From an uncultured Opitutia bacterium (lineage in GTDB: Bacteria > Verrucomicrobiota > Verrucomicrobiia > Opitutales > CAJWYM01), in the NCBI GenBank assembly GCA_913049555.1, contig CAJWYM010000001.1:1-64000 (forward strand): a stretch of DNA of 64,000 bases. Reading direction: 5' to 3'. Made by a program: the position numbers and the translations under genes. Within the stretch, counting starts at the first letter, position 1; every line of letters begins with the position of its first letter. Below the pieces are notes generated by a model, which was not told the origin of the DNA, did not search any database, and saw nothing but the letters and a program-made list of their open reading frames with translations. Below are positions 1 to 9,133 of the stretch, piece by piece.

Positions 1-2
1 GG

Positions 3-1448
3 CGCTCAAATAGGTCTATTGCGAAAGAACTGGGTATAAACCGAAAGACGGTCAATAAGTGGGTAAAACAATATAAATCCGAAGCTAAAGATATGGATTC
101 AAAAGGGTCCAAAACGCTTATCGGCTCTGAAGCTATTTCAATTAGTAAATGTAAGGCATTTGATAAGCAGATATTCGAAAAGTTAGAGCAAGGACTTTCT
201 ACTGTTCGTATTCATGAAGATCTTACGAGTGAATCTGGTTTTGGAGGCTCTTATTCCTGTTTAAATCGATATATCCGTAAATTAGAACAAAGTCTTCCTG
301 AGCCCATTAAGCGGATGGAATGTCAAGCTGGAGAGGAAGCTCAAATTGATTTTGGAGAAGCCTATGTTTTGAAGAACGGGAAAAAGAAACAGAAAGCTCA
401 TATTCTACGAATGACTCTAAGTTACTCGAGGAAAAGTTATAGTGAAGCGGTTTTGAATCAATCTCAGGAAAACTTCATCCGAGCGATAGAAAACGGACTT
501 CGTTCATTCGGAGGAGTCCCTCGATTCTTATGTATTGATAACCTAAAAGCAGGTGTAAAGAAAGCGGATTGGTTTGATCCAGAAGTATCCCCCAAGTTTA
601 AATCCTTTTGTGATCATTATAATACAGTAGCGATGCCCACTCGTCCTTACACCCCCGAACACAAAGGAAAAGTAGAAGCAGGAGTGAAATATGTAAAAGA
701 GAACGGTCTAAAAGGGCGGGTCTTCGATTGCTTAGCCGATTTGAATAAACACCTCAAGGATTGGGAGGTAAACACAGCAGACAAAAGAATACATGGAACG
801 ACAAGGAAGCAAGTTGGGGAACATTTTGAACAAATGGAACGAGGAGAATTGGGAAGCTTAGTCCCTACACTGTTTCCAATGTATGAAGAAGGAATCAGGA
901 AAGTCCAAAGAGATGGATTCGTTCAGGTTGGTCAGGCTTATTATGATGCTCCTGCCGAATACATAGGTCATGAGGTCTGGGTGAGATGGAACTCGAATGA
1001 AGTATCAATACACCGAATGGGATCTTTTGAGAAAGTTCGAACCCATTTGCCTTTAAAAAGAGGAATGTTTTCCAAGAACTTAGCAATGATGGGTCAATCA
1101 CCAGATGGAAGCACTAATGACTACTGGTTCAATCAAGTATGGATCAAACTAGGAGAATCCTGTTACCAGTGGGCAAAAATAGCGCAAAAGAACCGAGATG
1201 ACTTTAATTATCGCATTCTATTAGGACTCTTAGATTTAAAAAAGAAATACAAGATAGAGGCGCTTCAGGATGCCTGTCGAAACTCGCTGAAATCAGGACA
1301 CTACAATCTGAGAGCCTTGCGAAACGAGTTAAACAATCCTAGCACACAAGAGTTTATGGACTTCTCTGAAAATAATGGAGTAATTAGAGAGATCGAAGAA
1401 TATCAAAGCTTCTTTGAACAAAATACTAACTCTGCTCAAATGGGGTAA
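3..1448 (+). CDS. istA: IS21 transposase IstA (5' end cut by window edge)
   Basis: This is the DDE-type transposase of the element, which cuts and joins the IS ends together with IstB. The reading frame is already open at base 3, before the first ATG at 93, and the bases 3-90 encode a helix-turn-helix (RSIAKELGINRKTVNKW), the N-terminal DNA-binding part, so the true start lies upstream of the window. Counting from the ATG at 93, the catalytic residues are D86 (QIDFGE), D149 (CIDNLK) and E195 (KGKVEAG), followed by a C-terminal domain of about 200 residues. The frame is intact to its stop. istB follows after 25 bases. Confidence 0.93.
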   Translation, partial: RSNRSIAKELGINRKTVNKWVKQYKSEAKDMDSKGSKTLIGSEAISISKCKAFDKQIFEKLEQGLSTVRIHEDLTSESGFGGSYSCLNRYIRKLEQSLPEPIKRMECQAGEEAQIDFGEAYVLKNGKKKQKAHILRMTLSYSRKSYSEAVLNQSQENFIRAIENGLRSFGGVPRFLCIDNLKAGVKKADWFDPEVSPKFKSFCDHYNTVAMPTRPYTPEHKGKVEAGVKYVKENGLKGRVFDCLADLNKHLKDWEVNTADKRIHGTTRKQVGEHFEQMERGELGSLVPTLFPMYEEGIRKVQRDGFVQVGQAYYDAPAEYIGHEVWVRWNSNEVSIHRMGSFEKVRTHLPLKRGMFSKNLAMMGQSPDGSTNDYWFNQVWIKLGESCYQWAKIAQKNRDDFNYRILLGLLDLKKKYKIEALQDACRNSLKSGHYNLRALRNELNNPSTQEFMDFSENNGVIREIEEYQSFFEQNTNSAQMG

Positions 1449-1473
1449 GTTTCTTTAAATGGAGGAGTATAAA

Positions 1474-2223
1474 ATGATCACCAATCAACTGAAACAATCT
1501 CTGCTTAAACTTCGACTCTCAGGATTAAGAGAAACCCTTGATCTCCGACTACAAGAAGCAGCAAGCAATCAATTAAGTCACCTTCAATTCATCGAGTTAT
1601 TAATACAAGATGAAATCGATGTTCGAGATCAAAGGACAATAAAACGCCGTAATAAACACGCAAGTTTTAGAGATCTCAAATCTCTTGAAGACTTTGATTT
1701 TGGCTTCAATCCAACTATTAATAAGGCTCTAATCTATGAACTAGCTACTGGTAAATTTTTATTAAGATCCGAAGATGTTCTCTTTGTAGGACCTCCAGGC
1801 ACGGGCAAGTCGCATCTAGTCCAAGCGATAGGAGTTGGGCTTATTAAGATGGGAAAGATTGTCCTATATCGGTCCATTTACGATCTGGTCTCTGAATTAC
1901 TGCGCGCGGATGAAGATGCAGCTAAAAAGGACAAAGTAATGACGAAATACCTGAAATGTGATTTACTAATCATCGATGACATGGGCATTAAACAGCTCCC
2001 AGGTAAAGCCGGTGAAACCTTATTTGAAATCATTCTGAGACGACACCAACTTAAGTCTACAATGATGACCTCAAATCGTCCTATTGAAGATTGGGGAAAA
2101 ATCATAGGAGATGTTCCTGCCACATCAGCTATCTTGGACAGATTTTTAAGCCATTCTCACCTTATCGAAATCAAAGGTAAAAGCTTTCGTATTCAAAATG
2201 CTACTTGCAAAAATATGAACTAA
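1474..2223 (+). CDS. istB: IS21 helper ATPase IstB
   Basis: AAA+ ATPase of the DnaC/IstB type that helps IstA choose and capture target DNA. The protein has an N-terminal four-helix region, a Walker A motif (GPPGTGKSH) near residue 110, Walker B (LLIIDDMG) and a C-terminal arginine-rich sensor region. An upstream in-frame ATG exists at 1459, but the GGAGGAG at 1461-1467 lies six bases before the ATG at 1474, so 1474 is the likely start (249 residues). This strong ribosome site contrasts with the weak leaders of the chromosomal genes. Confidence 0.93.
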   Translation: MITNQLKQSLLKLRLSGLRETLDLRLQEAASNQLSHLQFIELLIQDEIDVRDQRTIKRRNKHASFRDLKSLEDFDFGFNPTINKALIYELATGKFLLRSEDVLFVGPPGTGKSHLVQAIGVGLIKMGKIVLYRSIYDLVSELLRADEDAAKKDKVMTKYLKCDLLIIDDMGIKQLPGKAGETLFEIILRRHQLKSTMMTSNRPIEDWGKIIGDVPATSAILDRFLSHSHLIEIKGKSFRIQNATCKNMN

Positions 2224-2238
2224 ATTACACATTCTAAA

Positions 2239-2284
2239 AAGTGGCCCGTTTTGAACGCTTATAAGTGGACCGTTTTGAAACGCT
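2239..2284 (+). repeat. IS21 right-end tandem repeats
   Basis: Two copies of a 21-22 base unit occur at 2239-2259 and 2263-2284 (AAGTGGMCCGTTTTGAA followed by CGCT), three bases apart. They differ by one substitution and one inserted A. IS21 elements carry such multiple repeats inside their ends as transposase binding sites. Confidence 0.85.
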
Positions 2285-2318
2285 CAGTGACAGTATGACT
2301 AATGAGATTTCAGAATTA

Positions 2319-4508
2319 TTAAAGATCGGGTTTAATAGTGTTATTTAAAATCTGATTTTTAACTTTAGATAACATTTGTAGAGCAATTGGATGATTGGGT
2401 TCGATTTTGAGAACAGACTGCCAACAGTATTTTGCTTCTCTAAATTCTGAAAGCATGAAATGAGCTTTTCCCTTATTGATTAGAACAGTAATGTTATTAG
2501 TTTGAATCTCTAAGATCTTGTCACAAGTTAAAATTGTCTTTTCAAAATCTTTGTAATTAAAATAAATTCCTGCTAGATTGTTTAAAGCTCTGATATTGTT
2601 AAAATCAAAATTTAATACTTCTGTGTATAGTTTTTGAGCCTTATCCAAGTCGTTTTTTCTAAAATAGCAATCTCCTAAATGAAGTAAAAGTGATTTGTTA
2701 TTGGGAAAACTTTTTGTAAGTTTTTCAAGGAATTGAAGAGATTCAAAAGAGCTGAAATCATTTTTTTTAACGATGCTGAAAAAAATATCCTCTGCTGGGA
2801 AATCCTCAGGAATTCCTCCGATCTTATTTTGATTTAAAAAGGATATGTAGGCATTTTCAGTATCTCCCAATAGAAGATGATTGACCATCAGATTGTAATG
2901 AATTTGTGCATAATTTGGATGTGTGTTTAGTATTAAATTGTAATATTCTATTGATTTTCTATGTTTTTGTAGCTGAAAATAATTATATGCCAAATAATAT
3001 TGAGCACGAATATTGATATTGTTCCATTGAATTGCTTTTATTAGGAATAATTCAGCTTCATTGTATTTTGTCTCATTCATACGAATCATTCCTTTTCTAG
3101 TTAAAATTTCAGAATTCAAAGGACTTAGAGAAAATTTAAAAATGAAGAGAGTCAAAACAAGGACATTTAAAACCTTAAAAAACAATTTTTTAGGGATTCT
3201 ATTTAAATAAAATTCTGCAGATTTTTGTTTTAATGCATTTGCATTCCCAATTAAAACTCCTAAAAGAATAGATAGAAATAGCGGACATACATACCATCTT
3301 AAAATGACGCTTACTTGGGAATGCATAAAGATTCCCATAATCCCAAAAATAATACCGATTAATATTTTGTTATTTAGCCCTTTTGAGGGTGAGAGAACTT
3401 TTTTTATTAAAGCTACAATGTAAATCAGAAGAATAGAATAAAGAGAAATCCCGACTACACCTAATTCAGCAAAAATTTGTAAAAATTCGCAATGTGCATG
3501 CAATATGTTCTGGGATAAGAGGGATTCAAGTTTTTCTGGATTTCTATATTCAGGGAAAGATTTTGCATAGTTTCCTGATCCGACTCCAAACCAAAAATTA
3601 TCTAAGATCATATCTATTGTTGCTTTCCAAATCTCTAACCTGGGTCTTGGAACATCGTTTTTTAACCAAGCTGAAATTCTATGAACAGTTTGACTGAGAA
3701 AATAGGCAAATACAGAAAATATACCAAAAATGACTAGAAAAATTGTGAATCGGTATTTTGCCTTTATGGAAAAAAACTCAGTTTTAATTTCTTTTCGTAG
3801 GTAAAGAATTGTTCCGATCAATGAGATGAGACAAGCAATCAATGCTCCTTTACTGCCTGAAAGTAAGACCATAAGGAACAATAGAGTTGCAACTATTGAA
3901 CTTAAAACACGGAAACTTTTTTTTCGTTCAGAATCAAAGGAACATGCAGTAAATATTGGTATTAACATAAGAGAATATCCTGCAAGCATATTGGGGTTGC
4001 CAATTGTTGAAAGAACTCTTTCACTCTCATCAATTCCCCATTCCATAGGGTCTAATTTGGCAAATTGAACCAAACCATAAATACTTACTAGAAAACCGGG
4101 AATTCCAAGTAAAAGGAGCAGTAAATTCAAATTCCTACCATTTCTAAAAAAAAAGGAGGTTAACAAAAGAGAAAGTCCCAAAATGAGCAGTCGCCAAATT
4201 TCAGTAAAATTTAGAAAGAGTCCAAATTTCAATTTGGAACTTAAAAGCATATAACTGAGGGATGCTATTCCGAAAATTATTAACTTAAAATTGGATTGGA
4301 CAAAACATTTGAAAGCCAATGAGTTGCATGATATTCCAACAAAAACAGCTATAATTATGCATTCATAAGCTGTTTTTTTTAAGTATCCTGATTCGATAGT
4401 GAGAGTAGAATATAAAAGAGGGGTAATAAAAAAAACACAAAAATATAAAAGTTCAAAAATACGTATACTTCTAAATTTATAAAAATGATTATTTTGTATT
4501 TCGGGCAT
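2319..4508 (-). CDS. O-antigen ligase/polymerase-like membrane protein with TPR tail
   Basis: A 729-residue inner-membrane protein. The first ~440 residues hold many hydrophobic segments and a long loop with the pattern found in Wzy_C/O-antigen ligase proteins (FWFGVGSGNYAKSFPEYR, then HAHCEFLQIFAELGVVG). The remaining ~270 residues are a run of tetratricopeptide repeats (for example AQYYLAYNYFQLQKHRKSIE). Such proteins join or polymerise lipid-linked glycans on the outer face of the inner membrane; the exact glycan is unknown. No other glycan genes are adjacent. Its stop lies 26 bases from the IS21 end, and it is not evidently truncated. The start codon follows a typical basic N-terminus. 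Confidence 0.75.
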   Translation of the reverse strand: MPEIQNNHFYKFRSIRIFELLYFCVFFITPLLYSTLTIESGYLKKTAYECIIIAVFVGISCNSLAFKCFVQSNFKLIIFGIASLSYMLLSSKLKFGLFLNFTEIWRLLILGLSLLLTSFFFRNGRNLNLLLLLLGIPGFLVSIYGLVQFAKLDPMEWGIDESERVLSTIGNPNMLAGYSLMLIPIFTACSFDSERKKSFRVLSSIVATLLFLMVLLSGSKGALIACLISLIGTILYLRKEIKTEFFSIKAKYRFTIFLVIFGIFSVFAYFLSQTVHRISAWLKNDVPRPRLEIWKATIDMILDNFWFGVGSGNYAKSFPEYRNPEKLESLLSQNILHAHCEFLQIFAELGVVGISLYSILLIYIVALIKKVLSPSKGLNNKILIGIIFGIMGIFMHSQVSVILRWYVCPLFLSILLGVLIGNANALKQKSAEFYLNRIPKKLFFKVLNVLVLTLFIFKFSLSPLNSEILTRKGMIRMNETKYNEAELFLIKAIQWNNINIRAQYYLAYNYFQLQKHRKSIEYYNLILNTHPNYAQIHYNLMVNHLLLGDTENAYISFLNQNKIGGIPEDFPAEDIFFSIVKKNDFSSFESLQFLEKLTKSFPNNKSLLLHLGDCYFRKNDLDKAQKLYTEVLNFDFNNIRALNNLAGIYFNYKDFEKTILTCDKILEIQTNNITVLINKGKAHFMLSEFREAKYCWQSVLKIEPNHPIALQMLSKVKNQILNNTIKPDL

Positions 4509-4684
4509 GATTAAAGTGTATAATTTTTAAAATTATGCTACAGAGATTTTGTAGACTTTCAGCACTTATAGAATTTTACATAGGATGTGTTCAACATAAT
4601 ATTGAAAAGTCATCGATTAGGAATTGCATCTGTATTCATAGTTTTTTATAATTTTATAGTTTGTGTATTAAAATCAATTATAAA

Positions 4685-5314
4685 ATGAAATCTACAGTCA
4701 TAACAACATTCGCACTGGTTGCATCCAGTATTTTTTTAATGGGCCAAAACAAGATTGAGAATTTTTCTTTGGCTGGAGCTAAAGATTTAGCAATCGGTCA
4801 AAAAACTACGATTTTGACTGATGTTGAGCCGAATGACGCTATGGTGTCATGGACACTTTTGGGAGAAAACGTTGAATGGGTTTCTGAGCCTGCTTTTCAA
4901 GGTGGATTTTATAACTACAAAGGAGTTATTAAAGCTACAAATCCCGGAACTTACTCTTTAACCGCTAACATTGGAACTACAGGTGCAACTGTAAGTATCA
5001 CTTCGGGACCTTTTTGGGTTTCTGAAAGTGTAAAGTTGAATTTATTGGGAGCTTCCGATTTAGACTTAGGTCAGAATCAAGTGATTCGAGCTCAGGTCAC
5101 TCCGAATTACGTTGATTTAAAATGGGAAATTGACGGAAATGGTGCCTACTTTCATAATGAGCCCTATTTGCAGAAAATTACCGGTAACGGGACAGCTATT
5201 TGGAAAGCAGTTATCAAGGGTGCTCAAACACCCGGAACCTTTTCAATTAGTGCTGGTTTTTATGATGGTTCAGGAACTGTTAGCTCAAGCGCGGGAGTCT
5301 TTTATACTCAGTAG
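4685..5314 (+). CDS. Secreted protein with two tandem Ig-like repeats
   Basis: Not recognised as a named family. From the ATG at 4685 the protein (209 residues) starts with a clear signal peptide (MKSTVITTFALVASSIFLMG), so this start is preferred over the ATG at 4661. The mature part is two copies of a ~90-residue beta-rich module. Copy 1 begins NFSLAGAKDLAIGQ and copy 2 begins KLNLLGASDLDLGQ; both go on through a conserved W (SWTLLG / KWEIDG) and end in GPFWVSE / AGVFYTQ. The pattern resembles bacterial Ig-like folds. It is divergently placed to the O-antigen ligase gene. Function unknown; export to periplasm or beyond is inferred. Confidence 0.6.
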   Translation: MKSTVITTFALVASSIFLMGQNKIENFSLAGAKDLAIGQKTTILTDVEPNDAMVSWTLLGENVEWVSEPAFQGGFYNYKGVIKATNPGTYSLTANIGTTGATVSITSGPFWVSESVKLNLLGASDLDLGQNQVIRAQVTPNYVDLKWEIDGNGAYFHNEPYLQKITGNGTAIWKAVIKGAQTPGTFSISAGFYDGSGTVSSSAGVFYTQ

Positions 5315-5540
5315 TAAATACTTTTAATTGTTTTTCAAGACTCAGTTAATTGTTACTGGATTTTCCTTTTTAAGAATAACGATGCCATCGTATAAAGAGT
5401 CTTAATTTTTCTAATTTCTTGATTAGAATCCTTCTATAATTTCTTTAGAAATCTGTTGAACATGGATTTTGTTTTTAGATTTGGAATGACTTTCAAGTAC
5501 AATTTGTTATGCTAATTTTCTTTTGAATATTCAAGCATCC

Positions 5541-6245
5541 ATGAGTGATATAGATTTAAACCAGCATCTATTAAAATTAGAACCTAATAAGCGGATAGAA
5601 TGGGCATTGGAACGTTATGACCAAAAACTTGTTTTAAGCACTAGTTTTGGAGTTCAGAGTGCTGTTATGCTTCACATGACAACCCAAGTTTTCCCGGATA
5701 TCCCTGTAATTTTTGTAGATACAGGCTATTTGTTTGAGAAAACGTATCAATTTGCGGAAAAATTAACGGCTCAATTAAAACTAAATCTTAAAGTGTTTTC
5801 TTCTCCCATGACAGCTGCTAGGCAAGAGGCATTGTTTGGTAAAAGATGGACCCAAAGCATAGGGGATTTGGAGCAATATAATTTACAAAATAAAGTCGAA
5901 CCCATGAATCGTGCTCTCTCTGAATTGGAGGCAGAGGCGTGGATGTCGGGATTGAGAAGGACTCAATCTTCTTCTAGAGGGAAAAGAGAATTCATTGAGC
6001 GGCAAAAAAAGACTGTCAAAATCTATCCAATCTTAGATTGGACAGATCGTGATGTTTATGTTTATTTGAATAAGTTCCATTTACCATATCATCCTATGTG
6101 GGATGAGGGCTATGTCTCTTTAGGAGATTGGCACAGCACATCAAAACTGACTGCAGGCATGAAAGCGGAAGATACCCGTTTCAAGGGAATGAAACGTGAA
6201 TGCGGTCTTCATGAAATTTCAGACAACGTAGATTTTCAAATATGA
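5541..6245 (+). CDS. cysH: Phosphoadenylyl-sulfate reductase
   Basis: Reduces activated sulfate (PAPS) to sulfite in sulfate assimilation, using thioredoxin. The nucleotide-binding loop ([10 protein letters not shown]), VDTGYLF, the substrate loop and the C-terminal catalytic motif RECGLH are present. The paired-cysteine iron-sulfur motif (CCxxRK) of APS reductases is absent, which favours PAPS as substrate. The frame can be extended to a TTG at 5523, but the ATG at 5541 is preferred (234 residues). The stop overlaps the ATG of prfB (ATGA), so the two are probably translated in a coupled way. No other sulfate genes are next to it. Confidence 0.9.
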   Translation: MSDIDLNQHLLKLEPNKRIEWALERYDQKLVLSTSFGVQSAVMLHMTTQVFPDIPVIFVDTGYLFEKTYQFAEKLTAQLKLNLKVFSSPMTAARQEALFGKRWTQSIGDLEQYNLQNKVEPMNRALSELEAEAWMSGLRRTQSSSRGKREFIERQKKTVKIYPILDWTDRDVYVYLNKFHLPYHPMWDEGYVSLGDWHSTSKLTAGMKAEDTRFKGMKRECGLHEISDNVDFQI

Positions 6246-7382
6246 TAACTCCAGAAACAAAATTATTAATCGAAGATTTAACCAAAAGAGCGGGTTATTT
6301 GTGGAGGTATCTTTGACGTTGATAAAAAGAAATTAGGGATCGCTTCTTGTGAAGAAAAAATGGCTGATGCAGGGTTTTGGGAAGACCAAGTGGCGGCTCA
6401 AAAAGTTATCAGTGAATCCAATAAGTTAAAACAATCCATTCAGGGGGTCGTCGAATTCACAACTTCTTTAGAGGATGTACCTGTGATGTTAGAATTGGCA
6501 GAGGAGTCTGGGGATGAGGGTCTGGAGTATGAAAAAGAATTGTTGTCCTCCGTAGATGAATTGTCTGAGAGGATCGAGCGTTTAGAAATTATGGCTTTTT
6601 TGGGTGGAGAGTTGGATCCAAATCCGGCAATCTTAACTATTCATGCTGGGGCAGGAGGCACCGAGTCATGCGATTGGGCAGATATGCTTTTCCGATTGTA
6701 TACTCGTTGGGCTGAAAGAAGTGGTTTTAAGATTGAGATTCAAGATGTTCAAACAGGAGAGGAAGCAGGTATTAGCAAAGCAACTATAAGAATTGATGGA
6801 CCTTATGCTTATGGTCATATTAAAGCTGAGCGTGGAGTCCATCGTCTTGTAAGAATCAGTCCTTTTGACTCAAATAAAAAACGACATACTTCTTTTTCAT
6901 CAGTAGATGTGGTTGCTGAGATTACGGATGAAATCGATATCGAATTGAATGATGAGGAGATCCGGGTTGATACTTATCGGGCAAGTGGAAAGGGCGGACA
7001 ACATGTCAATAAGACTGACTCTGCGGTCCGAATGACTCACTTGCCCACAGGAATCGTGGTTACTTGCCAAAATGAGAGGTCTCAAATGAAAAATCGTGCT
7101 ACAGCTATGAAAACTCTGAAGTCACGAATTTATGAAAAGAGACAAGATGAAAAGCGAACAGAAATGGAAAAATTCTATGGAGAAAAGGGAGAGATTGGAT
7201 GGGGCAACCAAATCAGATCTTATGTTTTTCAACCCTATCAGATGGTAAAGGATTTACGGACTGGAACTGAAACTTCTAACATTCAAGAGGTCATGGATGG
7301 TGGTATTGATGATTTCATCCACTCGTGGCTTCGAGCGGGAGGCCCTTCTAGTCGGCAGAATGCTGTTGTTTTGAAGGATTGA
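6242..7382 (+). CDS. prfB: Peptide chain release factor 2 (programmed +1 frameshift)
   Basis: RF2 ends translation at UAA and UGA. The gene starts at the ATG 6242, overlapping the cysH stop, and reads 24 codons to an in-frame TGA at 6314-6316; a +1 shift continues in the frame from 6315 (GAC) to the stop at 7382, giving about 379 residues. The downstream part carries the RF2 stop-reading tripeptide SPF (RISPFDSNK) and the catalytic GGQ (GKGGQHVNK). Reading only from the ATG at 6360 would lose the first 39 residues. The frameshift is autoregulatory: low RF2 favours shifting. Confidence 0.95.
6303..6317 (+). promoter_or_regulatory. RF2 programmed frameshift site
   Basis: The sequence GGAGG TAT CTT TGA C has an internal Shine-Dalgarno (6303-6307) three bases before the slippery CTT and the UGA stop followed by C. 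This is the same arrangement and spacing as in the classical RF2 site, so the ribosome is expected to slip +1 from CUU to UUU when RF2 is scarce. Confidence 0.95.
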
Positions 7383-7598
7383 ACAAGCAAAAATTTAGGA
7401 TTCCTTAAAAAGAAATTGTCTGAATGGTTTTTAAAAATTTCCAACTTGGAGTTTATATCCTTACGGAAAGGTTTCATTGTTCGCTTGGTCTCCTGTGTAA
7501 CTTTTAAAAAGAAAAGATAATATTAGCTCCATCAGATTCCAAAAAGAATGGGATAAATGATTTAAAATCAAATAAAAAAATTTATAATTACCGTTCTA

Positions 7599-8945
7599 AT
7601 GTTAGAATTATCGAGCCAAAATATAGCGAATGCATTGAAGCAAACCTCTCTATTTGAGGGTAAAAACTGGGTGTATTCTCCAGATCCTTTTTATTTAAGT
7701 AAAGAGCAAGTTGTTGAGTTAGAGAAAATTGGTGAGGCTTGTTTAAAGTTTTATGAGGGTCTTAATTTGTTGTATAACAAAATTGCAGAGGATAAGCCGA
7801 TACTAAGAAATGGAGGTGGAGAATCAGCAAATTGGGTCTTGGAGTATCTACAGATTGGGAAACCTGATTTTTTATTATCTCATGCGAGTTCTGGGAAGGT
7901 TCGTTCAAAATTGCCACCAGTGATACGTCCGGATCTTTTGCTTACAAACGAGGGATTCGTTATGACCGAATTGGATTCGGTTCCAGGCGGGATTGGATTG
8001 ACCGCATTTTTGTATCAACTATACGGGGATTATCCTGAGTTGGTTGGAAGTGATAAAGCGATATTTAGGAATTTTTTATCTGCAATGCGTGGTGACAGGA
8101 ATGCCCATTTAATTATTGCTGTTAGTAAAGAAGCCTCTACTTACAAGCCAGAGATGGAATGGTTGGTTTCACAATTAAGTTCGCAATCCAAGATTGAGGT
8201 CGTGGAAGCTGAAAAATTGGATCAATATGTTCAGGGAGGTTGTGTTGTGTATCGATTTTGGGAACTTTTTGACCTAGAAAATTTGCCAGCTGTAAAAGTG
8301 CTTTTTGAACAAGTAGAGAATGGAACTTTCTCAGTCACCCCTCCAATGAAACCGCAATTAGAAGAAAAAATGGGTATGGCTTTGTATCATCATCCTAGAT
8401 TAAATTCTTTTTGGCACGAGACAATCAACAAAAGAAATCGAACCATTCTGGATCGCATTGTTCCCAAATCTTGGATTTTAGATCCAACTCCAGTTGCTGC
8501 AAATGCAATTCTTTTGGGGCCCGAAATCAACGGATCGCCCATTTCTAATTGGTCAGAATTGAAGAATGCAAGTAAGAAGGATAGAAATTTAATTTTAAAG
8601 CGGAGTGGTTTTTCTGAGGACAGTTGGGGTTCTAGGAGTGTCAGTCTGGGAAGTGATTTGTCTCAATTGGAGTGGGGCGAAAAATTAGAGGAGGCAATCG
8701 CAGCTTTTAGAGAATCTCCTTTTATTGTTCAAGATTTTAAGAAGCCTATTTTGAAGGAGCATAGAGTCTATGACAAAAGAGGTGAAATTGTTGTAAAAGA
8801 GGGGAGAACTCGGCTGTGCCCCTATTATTTTGTTGTTAATGGGCATGCAAATTTGTCTGGAGTTTTAGCTACATTTTGTCCCTCTGATAAAAAAATTATT
8901 CATGGAATGTCAGATGCAGCTTTATTGCCCTGTGCGAAGAATTGA
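7599..8945 (+). CDS. Conserved unknown protein, ATP-grasp-like
   Basis: I do not recognise a named family. The 448-residue protein is cytoplasmic in character. Features that resemble circularly permuted ATP-grasp enzymes are an early RPDLLL...MTELDSVPGG stretch (residues 110-131), a strand with a lysine (NLILKRSGF, K334), a hinge-like PFIVQDF (374-380) and a C-terminal conserved-looking block (TRLCPYYFV, GVLATFCPSDKKIIHGMSDA, residues 404-440). ATP-grasp enzymes join a carboxylate to an amine or thiol using ATP; the substrate is unknown. It stands alone between prfB and the convergent nadK. The fold assignment is my inference. Confidence 0.5.
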   Translation: MLELSSQNIANALKQTSLFEGKNWVYSPDPFYLSKEQVVELEKIGEACLKFYEGLNLLYNKIAEDKPILRNGGGESANWVLEYLQIGKPDFLLSHASSGKVRSKLPPVIRPDLLLTNEGFVMTELDSVPGGIGLTAFLYQLYGDYPELVGSDKAIFRNFLSAMRGDRNAHLIIAVSKEASTYKPEMEWLVSQLSSQSKIEVVEAEKLDQYVQGGCVVYRFWELFDLENLPAVKVLFEQVENGTFSVTPPMKPQLEEKMGMALYHHPRLNSFWHETINKRNRTILDRIVPKSWILDPTPVAANAILLGPEINGSPISNWSELKNASKKDRNLILKRSGFSEDSWGSRSVSLGSDLSQLEWGEKLEEAIAAFRESPFIVQDFKKPILKEHRVYDKRGEIVVKEGRTRLCPYYFVVNGHANLSGVLATFCPSDKKIIHGMSDAALLPCAKN

Positions 8946-9133
8946 ATTCTCTTACTTCACTCTAATAAAATATTGCAGTTGAGTTCAAAAAAAGTGGAAT
9001 ATTGAACTTTTCCACCTAAGAGATAAGTTCTATGAGGAGGGTATTCTAAAATATTTCTGACAAACTATTGACAAACGAAAATTTTGGATGTTCTTATTTT
9101 AAGCGAATAAGAATCACTCTAGATTTTCTTTTC

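Larger units (their letters stand above)
1..2292 (+). mobile_element. IS21-family insertion sequence (left end outside window)
   Basis: The istA-istB gene pair followed by two near-identical direct repeats is the standard layout of an IS21-family element. The left end lies before base 1. The right end is placed at about 2292 because the reverse complement from there begins TGTCACTGAGC, a typical TG-starting terminus, and the two repeats at 2239-2284 sit just inside it. The target duplication cannot be checked because the left end is missing. Both genes look intact as far as seen, so the element may be active. Confidence 0.85.

Noticed and set aside
9091-9113. Eight-base inverted repeat between the ATP-grasp-like gene and nadK
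   Set aside because: Only A/T-rich pairs apart from one C-G pair and no T tract; too weak for a terminator call.
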